Source of the DNA: Vibrio kanaloae
GTDB taxonomy: Bacteria > Pseudomonadota > Gammaproteobacteria > Enterobacterales > Vibrionaceae
Length of the DNA stretch: 64,000 nucleotides
Assembly (NCBI RefSeq): GCF_024347535.1
Contig: NZ_AP025498.1
Coordinates: forward strand, 434,001-498,000
Direction of reading: 5' to 3'
Both the position numbers and the translations under genes were made by a program. The notes under the pieces were generated by a model, which saw only the letters and a list, made by a program, of their open reading frames with translations, was not told the DNA's origin and ran no database searches. This document shows positions 49,422-57,688 of this stretch, one piece after another (position 1 is the stretch's first letter; each line of letters begins with the position of its first letter).

Positions 49422-51035
49422 ATGTTTATTATTAAGTATTATATACTTATATCCACCGCTTGCTTTTTTGCTGCTGTTTTTATACCCCAGCTAATGATTC
49501 GTGGAGTTTTTGCCTGGTGCGGCTTATCTATGCTAATCGTCAGTGTCGCTTATATTTTCGATATACCGTCAATATTTAGAAAAAATAGCGATGGGAAAAT
49601 TGTGTGGTGGATTCGATGGGTGTTTGTTCCATTTTTCCTAGGTGTTCGATTATACAATTTATGGGCTATCAAAAGAGATCAAGTTGATCCAATACAGCAA
49701 GTTGGTCAGAACTTATATGTATCACGTCGCTTATTTCCATCCGACTTATCGTTCTTAGAGTCTCAAAATATCAATTGTATTGTTGACGTTACGGCTGAAT
49801 TTTCTGGTTTAGAAAGTGCAATGACGGGTGACCAATTTAACTACCTAAACACACCGGTTCTTGACCATAAAGCCCCTAAGTTACATAAGCTTAAGCATGC
49901 TATAAATTGGATTGATACTCAAATCAACCAATCGAGATCGGTTGTTGTTCATTGTGCGCTAGGTCGTGGCCGTTCAGTCTTTGTAGTTGCTGCATACTTA
50001 TTAGCTAAAAACCCCTCACTTACAGTGGAACAGGCTTTGAAAAGTATCAACGATGTTCGAAGTACGGCTCGATTAAATAACCTCCAGTTAAAGGCTCTTC
50101 ATGCAATCAGTGATAAAGGTTTACTTACCCTTCAGCGTACGGCTTGTCTTATTGTCAACCCTGTCGCAGGTGGTGGTAAATGGCATACGTACGAACAACA
50201 GGTTATACGTCGACTTACTAGGAAATACAATTTAGACATTTCTATTACCAGTCAAGGGGTATCTGCAGAAACTTTAGCTAAGCAGGCCAAAGAACGAAAT
50301 GCGTCTCATATTATCGTTTCCGGAGGCGATGGAACGGTTAGTGAAGTGGTTAGACAACTTATGGATACCGACACGTTATTAGGAATTGTACCGTTAGGGA
50401 CAGCGAATGCGCTATGTCATATGCTCTATGGCTTTGCGACGAAAGTATCCCCTGTTGAAAAAGCGTGTGAAGTGATTCTATCTGATAACTCAAAGAAAAT
50501 GGATTTGGCTTTCTGCAATGAGCAACCAATATTACTGCTTCTTGGTATTGGGTTTGAAGAGCAGATGATCGACTACGCACATCGACAGCAAAAAAATGAA
50601 AATGGACAGTTCGCGTACTTGATGGGCTTCTTTAATGCTGTTGTAGCTGAAGGTAATCAGCGTTTTCTAATGTCGGTCGATGGAAAGCCGCTACAAGACG
50701 TGAGATTACAAAGTTTGGTGGTGGCGAATACTTCCCCTTTTAGTACTGTACTTGCTCAAGGTGGGCAGACTCCCAAGCCGGATGACGGGAAGTTACATAT
50801 CACCTATCTAGAAAACACTACTTCACTTGGTGAACGAGTTATCGCTTTATCTGATCTATTGCTTTCTAGTTTTGGAATGAAAGAGCAAGCAAGCTACTTT
50901 AATTATTTGTCAGCGCAGCACGTTAAAATTGATTCTGACCTCCCGATTGATTACGTCATTGATGGGGAAATGTATTCGGCTGAGTCACTGGAGATCAGTA
51001 TTAAAAAGCAGGCCTTAACAGTTTGCGCACCATAA
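49422..51035 (+). CDS. Membrane-anchored dual-specificity phosphatase fused to a DAG-kinase-type lipid kinase
   Basis: 537 residues. Two hydrophobic segments (about 5-45) and a third near 62-80 anchor the protein. Residues 95-235 form a dual-specificity phosphatase with the P-loop HCALGRGRS (nucleophile C178, R184). From residue 240 comes a diacylglycerol/sphingosine-kinase catalytic domain: IVNPVAGGGKW, SGGDGTVSE (G301-D303-G304), LGTANALCHML and VIDGEMY. The combination suggests removal and addition of phosphate on lipid head groups at the inner membrane. Substrates unknown. Confidence 0.9.
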   Translation: MFIIKYYILISTACFFAAVFIPQLMIRGVFAWCGLSMLIVSVAYIFDIPSIFRKNSDGKIVWWIRWVFVPFFLGVRLYNLWAIKRDQVDPIQQVGQNLYVSRRLFPSDLSFLESQNINCIVDVTAEFSGLESAMTGDQFNYLNTPVLDHKAPKLHKLKHAINWIDTQINQSRSVVVHCALGRGRSVFVVAAYLLAKNPSLTVEQALKSINDVRSTARLNNLQLKALHAISDKGLLTLQRTACLIVNPVAGGGKWHTYEQQVIRRLTRKYNLDISITSQGVSAETLAKQAKERNASHIIVSGGDGTVSEVVRQLMDTDTLLGIVPLGTANALCHMLYGFATKVSPVEKACEVILSDNSKKMDLAFCNEQPILLLLGIGFEEQMIDYAHRQQKNENGQFAYLMGFFNAVVAEGNQRFLMSVDGKPLQDVRLQSLVVANTSPFSTVLAQGGQTPKPDDGKLHITYLENTTSLGERVIALSDLLLSSFGMKEQASYFNYLSAQHVKIDSDLPIDYVIDGEMYSAESLEISIKKQALTVCAP

Positions 51036-51190
51036 GAAGTGAATAATGGTGACTATTAAATAGTAGGAGTAACCATAGACCAAAAGCCTTATTAGAACGC
51101 TGGATTTGTCGTCTAAAGGTGGTAAGAGTTCTCCATTTTTGTGCGGATAATATCGCAGGAACCACATAAAAGAAGTTGTGATGTTATCCC

Positions 51191-51231
51191 ATAAAAAAGC
51201 GTCAAGGCTTTACACTTTGACGCTTTTTTAT
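51191..51231. terminator. Bidirectional terminator between converging genes
   Basis: Perfect 15-bp arms ATAAAAAAGCGTCAA (51191-51205) and TTGACGCTTTTTTAT (51217-51231); serves the lipid kinase gene and the - strand genes. Confidence 0.94.
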
Positions 51232-51301
51232 GCAGGATAATATCAGTGATGTTTAATGTAATTCCGATAAGTTTAACTAGATTAATTTTCAACTATGCCA
51301 A

Positions 51302-51712
51302 TTATAGGTGTTTTGCCATTTCATCATTTTCAACTTGCAATGCTGCAACCCAATAAGAAAAAAATGAGGACATATGTTGGTTGTTAAACTTCCGGATAAT
51401 ATTTTTTAAGTAGGAAATTAAGCTTAGGTTACTTCTGTACATATCATTATAGTCAACGATGGAAGTGGACTGCTGGCTTAAGATTGAATGATCGCTATCC
51501 GTTCCGTCAACGCAGAACTTAGTGTTTACTTCTTTGATCATTGAACGTTCTATTTTTATAAATCGATTAGCAGCCCTTGATATGTTCCCATTGGTTTTTT
51601 GTTCGACTAGATCAACACATGAAAAATAGTGCTCTTTCAATGTGCATAGGATCTTATCTATGCCTTTATACTGAATTACCTCAAGTGAGTCATTGTCCTT
51701 GTTAAGTAACAT
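51302..51712 (-). CDS. Unrecognised helical cytoplasmic protein
   Basis: 136 residues, predicted nearly all helical, no signal peptide or membrane segment. Two Cys (in KILCTLK and YFSCVDL) lie close together in the first third. GAAGGAG precedes the ATG, so the start is firm. I do not recognise a family. A four-helix bundle related to its neighbour at 51829 is possible. It lies downstream of that gene on the same strand and may be co-transcribed from the sigma-54 promoter at 52294-52309. Confidence 0.78.
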   Translation of the reverse strand: MLLNKDNDSLEVIQYKGIDKILCTLKEHYFSCVDLVEQKTNGNISRAANRFIKIERSMIKEVNTKFCVDGTDSDHSILSQQSTSIVDYNDMYRSNLSLISYLKNIIRKFNNQHMSSFFSYWVAALQVENDEMAKHL

Positions 51713-51828
51713 GTTATTACTCCTTCTATCTCAGTAGCATTCTTATACTTTTAGAACAGTTTATACTTACTACGATGTATTTTGTGCAGGTAGTATTTCC
51801 TGCTCTCTTTATTTATCACTAGTAAGAG

Positions 51829-52257
51829 CTAGTGTTCACGCATTCTGTGTATTTGATCTCGGCAGTTTTCCATTTCATTTTTCACCTTCTGTAACTTGTT
51901 TTTCCCTTCTAAGTTAGGGGTTGTTGTTAACAGTGATTCAATGTCGGAAATGATCTTCTTCTCTACACCTTCTAAGTGCATTAAATAGAGATCTTCATTG
52001 TTTGTTCCGTTTTTTTCTTCTGCTTCAATGCAACGCTCTCTCGCGTTTATCGTGTAGCTAGCTGGTATCTCATCTTGCTGGTTTTTTGCGTAGTAGGTTA
52101 AAGATCTCAACTTCAATTCTGCACATTTTTTTACTGTGTATATGTCGAAAAGGTTATTTTTCATCTTGTCACTTTTTATGTTTGATATTGCTCTTTCATA
52201 AATAATGTTCCCACTTTTTATCAAGCTAACGATCGACAATATGTTTTGGTTGCTCAT
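51829..52257 (-). CDS. Four-helix protein, possibly DUF2383/PA2169-like
   Basis: 142 residues. Helical throughout: an opening NILSIVSLIKSGNIIYERAISNIKSDKMKNNLFDI, a conserved-looking centre LMHLEGVEKKIISDIESLL and a charged final helix. The plan recalls ferritin-like DUF2383 (PA2169 family) proteins, but the match is by eye only. TGAGGAAT precedes the ATG. A sigma-54 type promoter lies 37 nt upstream. Confidence 0.72.
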   Translation of the reverse strand: MSNQNILSIVSLIKSGNIIYERAISNIKSDKMKNNLFDIYTVKKCAELKLRSLTYYAKNQQDEIPASYTINARERCIEAEEKNGTNNEDLYLMHLEGVEKKIISDIESLLTTTPNLEGKNKLQKVKNEMENCRDQIHRMREH

Positions 52258-52293
52258 GATTCCTCATTTTACTTAAATGTGTATCTTATTAAA

Positions 52294-52309
52294 TGCACTT
52301 TATATGCCA
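52294..52309 (-). promoter_or_regulatory. Sigma-54 type promoter of the four-helix gene
   Basis: On the - strand TGGCATATAAAGTGCA keeps TGGCAT, the exact 10-bp GG-GC spacing and TGCA at -12. The -12 element is 37 nt before the start codon, nearly the same as at the BON gene. Confidence 0.7.
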
Positions 52310-52466
52310 GATAATGAGTTGTCATATTTGGTAATTTAGATTGGTTTTTATATGTTTTTTGTAAAAAATACATTAATAGGTGATTTTCAATGAAATTATT
52401 ACACCTTTACGGTCATGATTTAACTATTTCGGCGTTTAATACTAATAATTACGGGATTAATAAAGT

Positions 52467-52482
52467 TGGCATGAAGTTAGCT
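52467..52482 (+). promoter_or_regulatory. Sigma-54 type promoter of the YqjD-YqjE-YqjK-like operon
   Basis: TGGCATGAAGTTAGCT keeps TGGCAT and the 10-bp GG-GC spacing, with TAGCT instead of TTGCT. The -12 element is 68 nt before the first start codon. Confidence 0.62.
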
Positions 52483-52549
52483 TGTATTACTACAGCGATT
52501 AGCAATTTATATTGTTGCTGGTCTTTTTAGTCAAATAAGGAGAGATTTT

Positions 52550-52798
52550 ATGCCAAGGTCAAATGCTAAAAGTTCAGAGTCTAAACAGCAAATTGAAGAG
52601 ACTTATGAGAAGGCTGAAGAAGCTGCGGTAGAAGCAATCGGAAGTATCAAAGATACGGTTCATGAAACGCTCGAGGCTAGTTCTGAAAGTATGAAAAATA
52701 CGACAGAAAAGGCTGAAAATGTAATTAAAGAGCGTCCGCTGTTAAGTGTGGGGTGCGCGTTTCTTGCTGGTTGGGCTGTGTCTAAGTTAATCAAATAG
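52550..52798 (+). CDS. DUF883 protein, YqjD/ElaB-like, C-tail anchored
   Basis: 82 residues: an acidic amphipathic helix (about 8-60, ETYEKAEEAAVEAIGSIKDTV), the motif IKERPLLSVGCAFLAGWAVSKLIK with Pro before a C-terminal membrane segment. This is the DUF883 plan; E. coli YqjD and ElaB are RpoS-controlled proteins that tether ribosomes to the membrane in stationary phase. First gene of a yqjDEK-like operon. AAGGAG precedes the ATG. Confidence 0.88.
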   Translation: MPRSNAKSSESKQQIEETYEKAEEAAVEAIGSIKDTVHETLEASSESMKNTTEKAENVIKERPLLSVGCAFLAGWAVSKLIK

Positions 52799-52833
52799 TC
52801 ACATATTAACAATGCAATTGAGAGAGCACAGTT

Positions 52834-53322
52834 ATGCAGGAAAATAGTCAAAATGATTCGTCTAACTTCGTCGATAGTAAATCGTGTGATAGAGAGGTGG
52901 ATGATCTTAAACGTGCAGCTTCTGAATTAAATGGACTATGGAAGGACTTAACCCTACTGCAAGCACATACAGAGCAATGGTCTAAGTCGACCTTCGAACT
53001 GTTTTTATTAGAGTTACGTAATAGTGTTACGGCTTGTAAAAAGCTTTTTGTGTTCCAATTTATCTTTATTGTGTTGTTACCGATGTTTCTTTTTAGTGTC
53101 GCTGTCGGTGCTGGGGTTGTGAGCTACTACTTCACTTTAAACCTGTTGGTGGGTTACGGCGCGTTCATGTTGATGCTTAGCTTTATTCTTATAAGCTTGG
53201 TGTTTTGTCATAAGTACCTAAAGCAGTTTGTCGGCTTTGAATATACCAAAGAACAATTGAAGGAGGGGTTACATGTCAGTACTCAGAAAACGACAAAGAG
53301 AAATACAGATGAAAAGGCTTGA
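52834..53322 (+). CDS. YqjE-like membrane protein
   Basis: 162 residues. A soluble helical part (to about 70) is followed by two membrane segments (about 72-98 and 103-127) and a basic tail. The order after a DUF883 gene and before a YqjK-like gene matches E. coli yqjDEK; YqjE belongs to a holin-like superfamily. Sequence alone gives a weak family assignment. The last 50 nt overlap the next gene. Confidence 0.75.
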   Translation: MQENSQNDSSNFVDSKSCDREVDDLKRAASELNGLWKDLTLLQAHTEQWSKSTFELFLLELRNSVTACKKLFVFQFIFIVLLPMFLFSVAVGAGVVSYYFTLNLLVGYGAFMLMLSFILISLVFCHKYLKQFVGFEYTKEQLKEGLHVSTQKTTKRNTDEKA

Positions 53323-53521
53323 GGGGAAAAGTAGAGCTCGTCAAGCGGCACTCTGTATCGGGCTCATTCGCCATAAAGGAAAAGAGTTTATTGAAAATCG
53401 CCCCTTATATGCATTAGGCGTAACAACACTTGGGGTAGCGTTTCTTAGCCAAACGAGGCACTTTAAGTCATCTATTTTTAGCTACCAACCCGTGTCATTA
53501 ATACTTGGTTTACTCAAATAA
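53273..53521 (+). CDS. YqjK-like small protein
   Basis: 82 residues, very basic at the N terminus (MSVLRKRQREIQMKRLEGKSR) with one weak hydrophobic segment near 46-60. AAGGAGG stands right before the ATG, so the overlapping start is well supported despite the 50-nt overlap with the YqjE-like frame. E. coli yqjK has the same place and character. Confidence 0.75.
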   Translation: MSVLRKRQREIQMKRLEGKSRARQAALCIGLIRHKGKEFIENRPLYALGVTTLGVAFLSQTRHFKSSIFSYQPVSLILGLLK

Positions 53522-53631
53522 AAATAAGCATTAATTTAATCCCGGTTGGACTCAAGTTTTTAGTTAAATATCTGATTTAGCCTTTATTCGTTACCTCTGA
53601 AATCGCAAGTTTACTACCATATAGGAATATA

Positions 53632-54690
53632 ATGACAACAAAAAAATATAAGCTTTTGACAGCTAGTTTTATGTTCTTTGCGATCTTAATGATGTCTATT
53701 TTTACATTATATATAGCCAAGCCAATTTTGCTGCCTATCATTTGTGGCGCCTTTATTTCATTATTATGTAGCCCATTGGTCAATTATCTAATTCGTTTCG
53801 GAATTCCTCGTGTCGTTAACGTAAGTGCAGTATTGATTGGCCTTGTCGGCTTTGTTGTGATTAGTCTAAATATGCTAAGTGAACCCGCTCAGCAATGGTG
53901 GTCGAAATTGCCGATGTTGCTTGAAAATGTATCCAATGAAGTGAGTGAAGCGGCTCAAAGTAGCAGTCTGACTGACGCTACTGGGTTTTCTATGAGTAGT
54001 ACTGTGGCTAATGATGGGCTTACTAACAATACGGCTTTTTCCATTATAAAATCGGTGCTCACCACAACGCCTACTATTGTCACGCAGTTAATGGTGGCAT
54101 TTCTTATGGCATATTTCATGATGAATTATGGCCGAAGAATTTATGCCAAAAGCTTATCTTTGTTTGAACGATTTTCAGACAAGCGTAAGGCTGTTGAGTT
54201 GGTTAAAGTCCTGCAAAAGGATTTGTCTCGTTATATAGGCTCGATCACCATAGTTAATGTTTGCCTGGGACTTATTGTCGGTTGTGTTTTTTATATGATG
54301 GGATTGCAAGACCCTTTTCTTTGGGGGGCATTTGCAGGCTTGATGAATTACGTCCCTTATCTTGGTCCAATGGTTTCAGTAACATGTTTCGCGTTAGTCT
54401 CATTTATACAATTTGAGTCATTCAGTTACGCGTTGACCGTTGCGGCGATTTTCTTAACCATCAACTTGATTGAGAGTCAGCTAGTGACGCCTACTTTGTT
54501 GGGAAAAAGATTTAGTCTCAATCCATTGGTTTTGTTTGTATGGCTGGTATTTTGGGGTTGGCTGTGGGGATCAATGGGGATGCTGATAGGGGTACCGTTA
54601 CTTGTTTGTGTAAATGTACTTTTTGATCAGTTAAGCCACCCAAAATCGAGTTTATATGATACTAAAATAGAAAAAAGAGAGACTGGGTGA
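53632..54690 (+). CDS. AI-2E family transporter (PerM/YdiK-like)
   Basis: 352 residues with about seven membrane segments. Family marks: PILLPIICGAFISLLCSPLVNYL, the central loop, MNYVPYLGPMVS, and the C-terminal ESQLVTPTLLGKRFSLNPLVLFVWLVFWGWLWG. Despite the family name, members do many jobs (Na+/H+ exchange, export of small molecules). Last gene of the stress cluster on the + strand, with no good sigma-54 match in its own leader. Confidence 0.9.
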   Translation: MTTKKYKLLTASFMFFAILMMSIFTLYIAKPILLPIICGAFISLLCSPLVNYLIRFGIPRVVNVSAVLIGLVGFVVISLNMLSEPAQQWWSKLPMLLENVSNEVSEAAQSSSLTDATGFSMSSTVANDGLTNNTAFSIIKSVLTTTPTIVTQLMVAFLMAYFMMNYGRRIYAKSLSLFERFSDKRKAVELVKVLQKDLSRYIGSITIVNVCLGLIVGCVFYMMGLQDPFLWGAFAGLMNYVPYLGPMVSVTCFALVSFIQFESFSYALTVAAIFLTINLIESQLVTPTLLGKRFSLNPLVLFVWLVFWGWLWGSMGMLIGVPLLVCVNVLFDQLSHPKSSLYDTKIEKRETG

Positions 54691-54835
54691 TCCCCACTAT
54701 TAGCCTTTTTGACTTAGTTTTTAAAAGCACCATGTCTTTAAAAACACCATTTACATCTACTGGACTTATTGGTTTGATCAAGGACATGCTTTTTATGATG
54801 CCATTGTTCTTGAGCTTGTAACCGTGTTAGTTATT

Positions 54836-55411
54836 TTACTTATCGGTATTTAAGTGTCGAATCAGCTTCGCAGGTGTGCCTCCATACAGGCAATCTGGCG
54901 GTACATCACTGTTGACTACGGAGTTAGCCGCGATGACTGAGCGAGCGCCAATCGTCACGCCTTGGTTGATCACCGAGTTCCCACCAATCCACACATCATC
55001 TTCGATTGTTATCGGTAAACAGAAGGTTTCCCATTTACGACGGCTACGATAATCAAGGGAGTGTGACGGAGTATAGAATTGAGCGCTTGGTCCAATTAAA
55101 ACATTATTGCCGACTTTGATATTGGCACCGTCGAGCATTACCACGTTCATGTTGATGAAGGTGTCGTTACCGATCTCAATGGTTTTACCAAACTCACAGT
55201 GAAATGGAGGTTGGATTAAGCTGTTACTGCCGACCTTCCCGAACAGTTGCTCTTGCAATGCGTGTTGTTGGTCTGGGTCTTGGTGGTTGTTGAAGGCCAT
55301 TAACGATTTTTTTGCATTGGTACGTATGATGTCAATTTTTTGGTCGGCGCCATCATACACTTGTCCAGATAGCATCTTTTCTAATTCAGTGTGAGTGTTA
55401 GTTTTACTCAT
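54836..55411 (-). CDS. Maltose O-acetyltransferase-like hexapeptide enzyme
   Basis: 191 residues. N-terminal Mac domain (EKMLSGQVYDGADQKI) and left-handed beta-helix hexapeptides (IEIGNDTFINMNVVMLDGANIKVG, VWIGGNSVINQGVTIGARSVIAANSVV), with catalytic His in YTPSHSLDYRSR. Such enzymes acetylate sugars from acetyl-CoA. Gene stands alone, downstream of add. Confidence 0.9.
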   Translation of the reverse strand: MSKTNTHTELEKMLSGQVYDGADQKIDIIRTNAKKSLMAFNNHQDPDQQHALQEQLFGKVGSNSLIQPPFHCEFGKTIEIGNDTFINMNVVMLDGANIKVGNNVLIGPSAQFYTPSHSLDYRSRRKWETFCLPITIEDDVWIGGNSVINQGVTIGARSVIAANSVVNSDVPPDCLYGGTPAKLIRHLNTDK

Positions 55412-55478
55412 ACTTGCCCACTTTCCGAGAGTCTCGGTTTCAATGATTAATACTGCAAGATTAGCGATTTTTAGACAT

Positions 55479-55509
55479 AAAAAAAGAGAAAAGCCTCAGC
55501 CTTTCTCTT
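55479..55509 (-). terminator. Terminator after adenosine deaminase gene
   Basis: On the - strand AGAGAAAGGC pairs with GCTTTTCTCT and is followed by a run of T. Confidence 0.85.
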
Positions 55510-55549
55510 CCGGTTTTCATCACTAAATGAGAGCAGGAATACAAGTTAA

Positions 55550-56548
55550 TTAGATCTGCTCAACGAAACCCATTAGGTGCTGTTTCACTTCGTCTGAAGC
55601 AAAAGCGCTCTCTACAGAGTACTTGTAGATCTCTGCGTAGTCTTCTTGGGTTAGACCGAACGTTTCACATACACGCTTCACTTCGTTAGTCATGGTTGTG
55701 TTCGACACAGTGCGGTTGTCTGTGTTGATCGTCACAACGATACCGTCTTTCTTGAATTCAGCAATTGGGTGGTCGCTGAATTTGTGAATACATTTAGTTT
55801 GCACGTTACTTGTTGGGCAAGTTTCAAGCGCAACCTGCTTCTCTTTAACGATGTTGTATGCGTCTTCGTTACCTTGGATGTGAACACCGTGGCCGATACG
55901 CTCTGCGTCTAGCATAGTCACTGCATCGTAAACGTTTTGACCATGCCATTGCTCACCAGCGTGAACCGTCACACGGTAGCCTTGTTCAATAGCGTATTGC
56001 GTGTATTCAGGGAATTCAGCGCAGAAGCCCGGCTTTTCACCGCCCGCAATATCAAACGCAACCACGCCTTTACCAAGATATGGTTTACCTGCGTCGATTA
56101 CATCTTTGATTGAGTCTTTAGGGAACATACGCAGTACAGACATGATGTAGTTGCCCTTGATGTCGTACTTCTCTTCTGCACGCTTCATACCTTTAACCGC
56201 ACTTGCGATGATCGCATCAAGAGACAAGCCCTTGTTTACGTGGAGAATCGGTGCAAAACGAACTTCTAGGTATTTAACGTTCTCTAGTGCTGCGTCTTCG
56301 TAAAGCTCAAAAGAAATACGCTCAATCGCTTCTTCCGTTTGCATTACTTGCAGTGGCAGGCTAAAGCAAGCCAGGTACTCATCAAGGTTTTTGCAATCTT
56401 CAGGCACTGTTAGAGACTTTACTACCGCTTCACGGTCTTCTGGAAGTTCGATTCCATACTGTTTCGCCAGATCAATAATGGTGTCTGGACGAACGCTTCC
56501 GTCTAGGTGGCAGTGCAGATCAATCTTAGGGAGTGCTAGAAAGTTCAT
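55550..56548 (-). CDS. add: Adenosine deaminase
   Basis: 332 residues. Zinc-site motifs [29 protein letters not shown] with the catalytic Glu, RIGHGVHI and [11 protein letters not shown]. It hydrolyses adenosine or deoxyadenosine to inosine forms for purine salvage. The second Asp of the usual S(D)DP is replaced by NTDNRT, common in bacterial enzymes. Start has TAAGGAAT upstream. Divergent from the LysR gene. Confidence 0.95.
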   Translation of the reverse strand: MNFLALPKIDLHCHLDGSVRPDTIIDLAKQYGIELPEDREAVVKSLTVPEDCKNLDEYLACFSLPLQVMQTEEAIERISFELYEDAALENVKYLEVRFAPILHVNKGLSLDAIIASAVKGMKRAEEKYDIKGNYIMSVLRMFPKDSIKDVIDAGKPYLGKGVVAFDIAGGEKPGFCAEFPEYTQYAIEQGYRVTVHAGEQWHGQNVYDAVTMLDAERIGHGVHIQGNEDAYNIVKEKQVALETCPTSNVQTKCIHKFSDHPIAEFKKDGIVVTINTDNRTVSNTTMTNEVKRVCETFGLTQEDYAEIYKYSVESAFASDEVKQHLMGFVEQI

Positions 56549-56674
56549 GAGTATTCCTTAGGTCTATTATTTTTTGAGTTATTAACTCATAGGTTACATG
56601 GGCTTAAATTAACAAGTTTGTGATATGATTTAAAGTGACATAAAGTCATCATTAATTTGAATCTAAGGAATATC

Positions 56675-57610
56675 ATGGTAGATGTTAAGAGCTTACTTAA
56701 GTGTGATATGAATTTACTGCTGTGCTTGCACGTGTTGCTTGAAGAGCGCAGCGTGAGTAAAACGGCAGAGCGACTGTTCCTTAGTCAGTCAGCGGTGAGT
56801 AAGCAACTCACCAAGCTACGCTCTCTGTTTGATGACCCGCTGTTTGAACGTGAGTCAAAAGGCCTGTTTCCAACTCCGAAAGCTACTTCTTTAGCGCCTA
56901 GGATTCATCAGATCCTTCTGCAAGTTGAACAGCTAACCATACCGGACATATTTGAGCCGAAAGACAGCGAACGCACTTTTAATATCGACCTTGTTGAAAC
57001 CGCTTATACCGCGATTTACCCTAAATTTATGCCTAACGCGTTGGCAGATGCGCCGAACATTACGGTAAACAGCACTACTTGGAGCAGCGAAACTTTTAAG
57101 CGCTTACTAAAGCGTGAGGTAGATTTCGGGATTGGAATTTTTGAGCTCGATGAAAGGGCGAGTACCCACATTCAAAACATCCCTGCTGAGCTAAACCATG
57201 TTGAATTGCTGCAAGATTACTCTGTGTGCTTGATGCGCAATGATCACCCAGTGCTTCAAGAAGAGTGGAACCTGCAAGCCTTCCTTAAATACCGTCATAT
57301 TCAGTTAGTGACCGGCGGAGTTGGCGACTGGTTGCTACTGGAAATCTTGCAAGCCAAACAGCTTCAAATTAACAAAGCCGCCAACGTGTCGGACATCACC
57401 AGCGCAGTAAAGCTGTGTAAGCAAAGCGATTTGCTGATGTGTTATCCGTACAACTCGGTTCGTGACTATATTGAGAGTGGCGAACTGGTGATGAAGCCGA
57501 TTCCCATTGAGTTGGTTCCCGGTGGTTTGTTTCTGCTTTGGCATCATTACTTTGACTCTGAACCAAGCCACAGATGGTTGAGGGAGTTAATTGTCGAGAA
57601 AACACGTTAA
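56675..57610 (+). CDS. LysR-family transcriptional regulator
   Basis: 311 residues from the ATG preceded by AAGGAAT; a TTG 18 nt upstream is less likely. HTH: VLLEERSVSKTAERLFLSQSAVSKQLTKLRSLFDDPLFER. C-terminal effector domain of type 2 fold. Divergent from add; TGAC-N5-GTCA at 56636-56648 lies between them and could be its site. Target and ligand unknown. Confidence 0.92.
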   Translation: MVDVKSLLKCDMNLLLCLHVLLEERSVSKTAERLFLSQSAVSKQLTKLRSLFDDPLFERESKGLFPTPKATSLAPRIHQILLQVEQLTIPDIFEPKDSERTFNIDLVETAYTAIYPKFMPNALADAPNITVNSTTWSSETFKRLLKREVDFGIGIFELDERASTHIQNIPAELNHVELLQDYSVCLMRNDHPVLQEEWNLQAFLKYRHIQLVTGGVGDWLLLEILQAKQLQINKAANVSDITSAVKLCKQSDLLMCYPYNSVRDYIESGELVMKPIPIELVPGGLFLLWHHYFDSEPSHRWLRELIVEKTR

Positions 57611-57688
57611 TGGCTGAGAGTCTCATCGATACTCAAGTGTAATTGATACTATTATTGAGATTTCTATTTGGATGTTAGGCAAATTGCG

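Larger units (their letters stand above)
52258..52549. other. Divergent regulatory region between the four-helix gene and the YqjD-like gene
   Basis: 292 bp with a sigma-54 type promoter on each strand (52294-52309 and 52467-52482). GGTGAT at 52379-52384 and its partial reverse ACACC at 52401-52405 lie between them, echoing the GGTGAT elements upstream of the BON gene. Confidence 0.5.

Noticed and set aside
51784..51800. Sigma-54-like element on the - strand before the 136-residue gene
   Set aside because: GG and GC are 11 bp apart instead of 10. The gene can be transcribed from the upstream promoter at 52294-52309.
53522..53631. TTGGACTCAAGTTTTT as a sigma-54 promoter for the AI-2E-family gene
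   Set aside because: The -12 GC is absent (TT at that place).
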